Shown here piece after piece: positions 7,065 to 10,217 of a stretch of 10,217 nucleotides of DNA. The DNA lies in NCBI GenBank assembly GCA_947178455.1, contig CAMWYI010000056.1:1-10217 (forward strand), written 5' to 3'. This DNA is from an uncultured Alistipes sp. GTDB taxonomy: Bacteria > Bacteroidota > Bacteroidia > Bacteroidales > Rikenellaceae. The stretch's first letter is position 1; the number at the start of each line of letters is the position of its first letter. The position numbers and the translations under genes were made by a program. Below the pieces are notes generated by a model. It ran no database searches and was not told where the DNA came from. It saw only the letters and a list, made by a program, of their open reading frames with translations.

Positions 7065-7883
7065 TTATTTCGCTGCGGCGACGGTCTCGGATTCCGGTAG
7101 GACGATGTTTTCCGCCGTCGCCCGTTCTTCCATGCGCTTGATGCGCTCGTCCAAATCGGGATGCGTGGCGAAAAGCTGGTTGAGCTTGCTGCTCTTCTGC
7201 ACTCCGGCCTCTTGTTCCAGCTGCTTCAACCGCCGGAACGAAAGCGCCATTGCCCAAGGATTTTTGCCGCCCTGTTTCAGAAATTCATAGCCGTAGTCGT
7301 CTGCCGCGCGTTCCTGTTGCTGCGAGTGGCGGGCGTTGACCAGCGCTTCGCCCAAGTCGCCCAGCTGCGAATCGGTCAGGGTCGCCACTTTGCCGCCGCT
7401 CGACGCTATGCCGTCGCGCAAGGCCGACGTGAGCAATGCCGTGCGGAATGCCTTTTTGGAATCGTGATGCGCCACATGGCCGATTTCGTGGCCGATGACG
7501 CCGAGCAACTCCTCGTCGGTCATGATGTCCATGAGCGACGAAAATACCCGTATGCTGCCGTCCGCGCAAGCGAAAGCGTTGACGTCGGTCACACAGTAAA
7601 CCTTGAAATTCAGCGGAATGCCGTCGGCCGAAGTCAATCCGTCGACCAATTTCCGCAGTCGCAGCGTGTAGGGGTCGTCATCGGCGCAGACTTGGTTGTT
7701 CTGGTCCATCCAGTCGATATACTCCTTGACGTAGGCCGTCATTTGGGCATCGGTCAGTGTCGCCGCCTGCGCCGCTTTGGCAGCTCCGCCCAGCGCTTTT
7801 TTCAGATTGAACTGCGCGGCGGCCGGATTCGTGAAGAGGGCGCACAACACCACGACCGCCCATTTATTCAACAGATTTTTCAT
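7065..7883 (-). CDS. Secreted M48 family metalloprotease, LoiP/YggG-like
   Basis: This 272-residue zinc metallopeptidase is probably periplasmic. A Sec signal peptide (residues 1-23, cleavage after AAA, Gln24 first) directs export; there is no lipobox cysteine, unlike E. coli LoiP, which is a lipoprotein. The zinc site is HEIGH at 132-136 (H132, E133, H136), with the third ligand E191 in 'ERAADDYGYEFL'. The flanking 'LNFKVYCVTDVNAFACADG', 'SLMDIMTDEELLGVIGHEIGH' and the C-terminal HPDLDERI closely match the LoiP/YggG group. The ATG at 7883 is preferred over an in-frame TTG at 7895, since it gives a standard signal peptide. Family members are linked to outer-membrane protein quality control; the target here is unknown. 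The gene follows mdh by 42 bp with no promoter motif seen, so it is likely co-transcribed, and it ends before the bidirectional terminator. Confidence 0.93.
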   Translation of the reverse strand: MKNLLNKWAVVVLCALFTNPAAAQFNLKKALGGAAKAAQAATLTDAQMTAYVKEYIDWMDQNNQVCADDDPYTLRLRKLVDGLTSADGIPLNFKVYCVTDVNAFACADGSIRVFSSLMDIMTDEELLGVIGHEIGHVAHHDSKKAFRTALLTSALRDGIASSGGKVATLTDSQLGDLGEALVNARHSQQQERAADDYGYEFLKQGGKNPWAMALSFRRLKQLEQEAGVQKSSKLNQLFATHPDLDERIKRMEERATAENIVLPESETVAAAK

Positions 7884-7925
7884 CTTTTTATTCAAAAGTT
7901 TTGCAAAAAATGCCGTCGGAAAGGG

Positions 7926-8870
7926 TTAAATCGCCTTGATTTCACGCAGGACGTCGTTGGTCTTGTGGACGGCGGCGGCCGAAGCGGCGAATTTGTCGGC
8001 CTCCTCCTTTGTCAGGTCGAGCTGCACGATTTTCTCGATGCCCTTGCGGCCGATAATCGCCGGTACGCCGATGCAGAGGTCGTGTTCGCCGTACTCGCCT
8101 TCGAGGTAGCACGAGCAGGGAATCAGTTTCTTCTGGTCTTGCAAAATGGCCTCGACCATCATCGCTGCCGCAGCTCCGGGCGCATACCACGCCGACGTGC
8201 CGATGAGTTTCGTGAGCGTCGCACCGCCTACCATCGTGTTGGCGACTGCTTCGACCAGCTTCTGTTTCGGGGCGAACTGCGTGACCGGCACGCCGTTGAC
8301 CGACGCTTTCGACAGCAGCGGAATCATCGTCGTATCGCCGTGCCCGCCGATGACCATGCCGTCGATGTCGTTGATGTTCAGGCCCGTCGCCTTTGCCAAA
8401 TAGCATTTGAAACGCGACGAATCGAGTGCGCCGCCCATGCCGATGACTTGGTTTTTGGGCAGTCCCGACACTTTCAGCGCCAGATAGGTCAGCGTGTCCA
8501 TCGGGTTGGCCACCACGATGACGATGGCGCGGGGCGAATGCCGGATTACGTTGTCGACGACGCTCTTCATGATTTGGGCATTCGTGCCGATGAGTTCCTC
8601 GCGCGTCATGCCCGGCTTGCGCGGGATGCCCGACGTGATGACCACCACGTCCGAATTGGCCGAACGCTTGTAGTCGTTCGTCGCGCCGACTAATTTCGTA
8701 TCGAAATCCATCAGCGTCGAGCACTGATACATGTCGAGCATCTTTCCTTCGGACAATCCCTCCTTGATGTCGAGCAATACCACTTCGCTCGCCACTTCGC
8801 GGCAAGCCATCACATTGGCGCAGGTCGCGCCCACAGCACCGGCGCCTACGACCGTAACTTTCGTAGCCAT
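7926..8870 (-). CDS. mdh: Malate dehydrogenase, NAD-dependent (LDH-like type)
   Basis: This 314-residue cytosolic enzyme interconverts malate and oxaloacetate with NAD(H). The Rossmann loop is GAGAVGA (9-15), and D34 at the end of the second strand indicates NAD rather than NADP preference. The active-site loop 'GIPRKPGMTREEL' has R84 at the position that selects malate over lactate (Gln in lactate dehydrogenases) and R90 for the carboxylate. The catalytic pair is D150 and H177 (in GGHGDT), with R153 also binding substrate and N122 in VANPMD. Length and motifs fit the LDH-like MDH class common in Bacteroidetes. The ATG at 8870 begins the typical MATKVTVVGAG. It lies 40 bp after gcvH and 42 bp before the protease gene, suggesting a shared transcript. 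Confidence 0.97.
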   Translation of the reverse strand: MATKVTVVGAGAVGATCANVMACREVASEVVLLDIKEGLSEGKMLDMYQCSTLMDFDTKLVGATNDYKRSANSDVVVITSGIPRKPGMTREELIGTNAQIMKSVVDNVIRHSPRAIVIVVANPMDTLTYLALKVSGLPKNQVIGMGGALDSSRFKCYLAKATGLNINDIDGMVIGGHGDTTMIPLLSKASVNGVPVTQFAPKQKLVEAVANTMVGGATLTKLIGTSAWYAPGAAAAMMVEAILQDQKKLIPCSCYLEGEYGEHDLCIGVPAIIGRKGIEKIVQLDLTKEEADKFAASAAAVHKTNDVLREIKAI

Positions 8871-8910
8871 AAATACGTTATGCGTTTGGGTTAGAAACAG
8901 GTTTCGGCCG

Positions 8911-9288
8911 TCAGCCGATGAGTTCGCCGTATTGCTCCGGCGTCAGCAGTTTGTCGTAGTCCGACGGGTCGGCTATTTTGACCTTGACCATCCAGCCTTC
9001 GCCGTAGGGGTCTTTGTTCACCAGCGCGGGGTCTGCGTCGATTGCCTCGTTGAGTTCGAGCACTTCGCCGCCTACGGGCAGGAACGCGTCGCTCACCGTT
9101 TTCACGGCTTCGATAGAGCCGAACACATCGCCGGCTGCCAGCGTTTCGCCGACGGTCGGAATGTCGACGAACACGATGTCGCCGAGCTGGCTTTGCGCGA
9201 AGTCGGTGATGCCGATTACGGCCGTGTCGCCCTCCACCCGACACCATTCGTGGTCGTTGGAGTATTTCAGATTTGCAGGTACGTTCAT
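8911..9288 (-). CDS. gcvH: Glycine cleavage system H protein
   Basis: This 125-residue lipoyl carrier protein shuttles the aminomethyl group between the P, T and L proteins of the glycine cleavage system. The lipoylated lysine is K63 in GSIEAVKTVSD. The N-terminal 'LKYSNDHEW', the ITDFAQSQLGDIVFVDIP segment and the C-terminal 'GEGWMVKVKIADPSDYDKLL' are family signatures. The ATG at 9288 (MNVPANLKYS) gives the usual length; an in-frame upstream start at 9354 would add 22 unrelated residues and lie upstream of the predicted promoter. It is the first gene of a probable gcvH-mdh-protease transcript. None of the other glycine cleavage genes (gcvP, gcvT, lpd) are in the window. A -7 box and a perfect palindrome lie immediately upstream. 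Confidence 0.97.
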   Translation of the reverse strand: MNVPANLKYSNDHEWCRVEGDTAVIGITDFAQSQLGDIVFVDIPTVGETLAAGDVFGSIEAVKTVSDAFLPVGGEVLELNEAIDADPALVNKDPYGEGWMVKVKIADPSDYDKLLTPEQYGELIG

Positions 9289-9323
9289 GGTTTTGTTGTT
9301 TTGAGAAAAAAACGTTTCGGCAA

Positions 9324-9351
9324 CAAATATAGCTGTTATTTCTTTAACAGC
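9324..9351 (-). promoter_or_regulatory. gcvH promoter -7 box with an adjacent palindromic operator candidate
   Basis: On the - strand TATATTTG (9331 to 9324) matches the Bacteroidetes -7 consensus TAnnTTTG. Transcription would start near 9317-9320, about 30 nt before the gcvH ATG. Directly upstream is a perfect inverted repeat, GCTGTTA-N6-TAACAGC (9332-9351), which fills the 20-bp space where a -33 box would follow. No good TTTG is seen at -33, so the promoter may depend on an activator or simply be weak. Confidence 0.6.
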
Positions 9352-9357
9352 CATGAT

Positions 9358-9413
9358 TTTTCGCGAAAATCGGGCATCGGACGCACGAAATTTTATCGGT
9401 GCGGCTTCGTGCG
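9358..9413. repeat. Palindrome and inverted repeat between the exonuclease gene and gcvH
   Basis: The 150-bp gap between these genes holds the 12-bp palindrome TTTTCGCGAAAA (9358-9369), just upstream of the gcvH promoter. It also holds the perfect 8-bp inverted repeat CGCACGAA (9382-9389) / TTCGTGCG (9406-9413) with a 16-nt loop. The second could help end exonuclease transcription but has no T-run in the - direction. A T-run at 9419-9424 lies on the + side, where no gene ends. Confidence 0.4.
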
Positions 9414-9438
9414 GGACGTTTTTTCGGATGCGGAGAAC

Positions 9439-9936
9439 TTATTGCAGTATCTTCAACGCAATCATCGCGCAGGCTTCGGCATCGGCGAGGGCATGGTGGT
9501 GGGCGGTCAAGTCGTAGCCGCACGCCAGTGCCGTGGTCTGCAACTGATGATTCGGCAGCGAGTCGCCGAAAGTCCGCCGCGAGGCCTGCAACGTGTCGTG
9601 AAATTCGTAATCGGGATAATCCATGCCGTAGGCGCGGTGCGTTTCGCGCAGACACCCCTCGTCGAACCGTGCATTGTGCGCCACCAAAGGCAGCCCCGCG
9701 ATTAGCGGTTCGATTCGTCGCCACACATCGGGAAACAGCGGGGCATCGCGGGTATCGTCGTCGCACAGCCCGTGTACCTTGATGCAGAACCAGCGGTAAT
9801 AGTCGGGTTCGGGTCGAATGAGGCTGTAAAATTTCTCTGCGATTTCGCCGTTGCGCACCACAACGACGCCCACCGAGCACACGCTCGTGCGGCATTCGTT
9901 CGCCGTCTCGAAATCTATGGCTGCAAAATCTTTCAC
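9439..9936 (-). CDS. DEDDh 3'-5' exonuclease (DnaQ-like)
   Basis: This 165-residue protein belongs to the DnaQ-like exonuclease superfamily, cleaving nucleotides from 3' ends with two metal ions. All catalytic residues are visible: D8 and E10 in AAIDFETAN (Exo I), D92 in HNARFDEGCL (Exo II), and H147 and D152 in 'HHHALADAEACA' (Exo III). The protein is a single nuclease domain without polymerase, helicase or BRCT parts, so it is a stand-alone exonuclease resembling the DNA polymerase III epsilon-like proteins common in Bacteroidetes. DNA or RNA preference cannot be told. The start is a GTG at 9936; no later Met would retain D8 and E10. A -7 box ends only 5 bp upstream of the GTG, suggesting a very short or absent leader. 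Confidence 0.93.
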   Translation of the reverse strand: MKDFAAIDFETANECRTSVCSVGVVVVRNGEIAEKFYSLIRPEPDYYRWFCIKVHGLCDDDTRDAPLFPDVWRRIEPLIAGLPLVAHNARFDEGCLRETHRAYGMDYPDYEFHDTLQASRRTFGDSLPNHQLQTTALACGYDLTAHHHALADAEACAMIALKILQ

Positions 9937-9941
9937 GGGTG

Positions 9942-9970
9942 CAAAGGTACTATTTTTTATGCCTTCAAAA
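9942..9970 (-). promoter_or_regulatory. Promoter of the exonuclease gene
   Basis: On the - strand TACCTTTG (9949 to 9942), followed by CACCC, is a typical Bacteroidetes -7 element. A TTTTG at 9970-9966 lies 16 bp upstream as a possible, short-spaced -33 element and overlaps the stop codon of the upstream gene. Transcription would start around 9936-9939, essentially at the GTG start codon at 9936. Confidence 0.6.
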
Positions 9971-10217
9971 GTACCGTTCGTAATAATAGGTGCTTTCGTA
10001 GGTTTCGCCTTGCAGATTCACTCGGCGGATAACCAGCACGAGTTGCGAATAGGTCAGTGTTTCGATGCGATAGGCTTCGTCCTCCCAGTCATTCGATAGT
10101 ATCAACATGTCGTCGGAAAGGCTCCAGCAATAAAACCACGCATGGACGATTCGCGGGCCTTCGTGTTTGAGCTTGATGCAGCCGAACCCGCCCTCGTCGA
10201 AGCGCAGGGTAAAGAAG
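9965..10217 (-). CDS. C-terminal end of an unidentified, possibly lipocalin-like protein (5' partial)
   Basis: The last 83 codons of a gene enter from the right edge and end at TGA (9967-9965). No start codon for it lies in the window. The readable end includes 'DEGGFGCIKLKHEGPRIVHAW', 'WSLSDDMLILSNDW', 'YRIETLTYSQLVLV' and finally 'YESTYYYERYF'. The alternating pattern of short beta strands and the 'W-x-L-x-x-DMLIL ... Y-x-I-x-x-LT-x-x-x-LVL' layout resemble the C-terminal half of lipocalin-like domains in Bacteroidetes secreted or lipoproteins. That identification rests on pattern only. It lies upstream of the exonuclease on the same strand, with 28 bp between stop and GTG and no terminator seen between them. 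Confidence 0.65.
   Translation of the reverse strand, partial: FFTLRFDEGGFGCIKLKHEGPRIVHAWFYCWSLSDDMLILSNDWEDEAYRIETLTYSQLVLVIRRVNLQGETYESTYYYERYF

Noticed and set aside
7884..7895. TTG start for the M48 protease at 7895
   Set aside because: The ATG at 7883 gives a standard signal peptide; the longer form only adds four residues from a rarer start codon.
7161..8693. + strand open frame of 510 codons over the protease and mdh genes
   Set aside because: It spans two confidently identified - strand genes and the gap between them; composition is that of a shadow.
9289..9354. Upstream ATG start for gcvH at 9354
   Set aside because: The extra 22 residues are not part of the H-protein family and the predicted transcription start lies downstream of that ATG.

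Overview
The window looks like chromosomal DNA from a GC-rich member of the Bacteroidales; Alistipes or another Rikenellaceae is my best guess. The support is indirect. Promoters fit the Bacteroidetes pattern TTTG-N19-21-TAnnTTTG, no Shine-Dalgarno sequences are visible, and the DoxX/MauE-like, LoiP-like and RND proteins have a Bacteroidetes flavour. I see no mobile element, CRISPR array, tRNA, rRNA or defence system, and no sign of recent transfer.

Layout, left half (+ strand): the window opens inside a membrane protein of the DoxX/MauE redox-associated type (2-910), closed by a perfect 13-bp hairpin and T-run (944-977). Three bases after that T-run starts a complete tripartite efflux operon: lipoprotein periplasmic adaptor (981-2006), RND inner-membrane permease (2014-5061) and TolC-type outer-membrane channel (5058-6332, overlapping the permease by 4 bp). 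Together these would form one pump spanning both membranes; no dedicated regulator lies in the window. After a 176-bp gap with a strong Bacteroidetes promoter and a terminator-like leader hairpin comes greA (6509-6985), a transcript-cleavage factor.

Layout, right half (- strand): a bidirectional terminator (7003-7045) separates greA from a convergent set of genes. In transcription order from the right edge these are the C-terminal end of an unidentified, possibly lipocalin-like protein (9965-10217), a DEDDh 3'-5' exonuclease (9439-9936), gcvH (8911-9288), mdh (7926-8870) and a secreted LoiP/YggG-like M48 metalloprotease (7065-7883). gcvH, mdh and the protease are closely spaced and may share the promoter upstream of gcvH.

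The genes are mostly housekeeping and recognisable. The interesting material is regulatory: a terminator pressed against the efflux operon start codon, a terminator-like hairpin in the greA leader, perfect inverted repeats filling the promoter spacers of both greA and gcvH, and a -7 box almost touching the exonuclease GTG start. I found no convincing undescribed multi-gene system.
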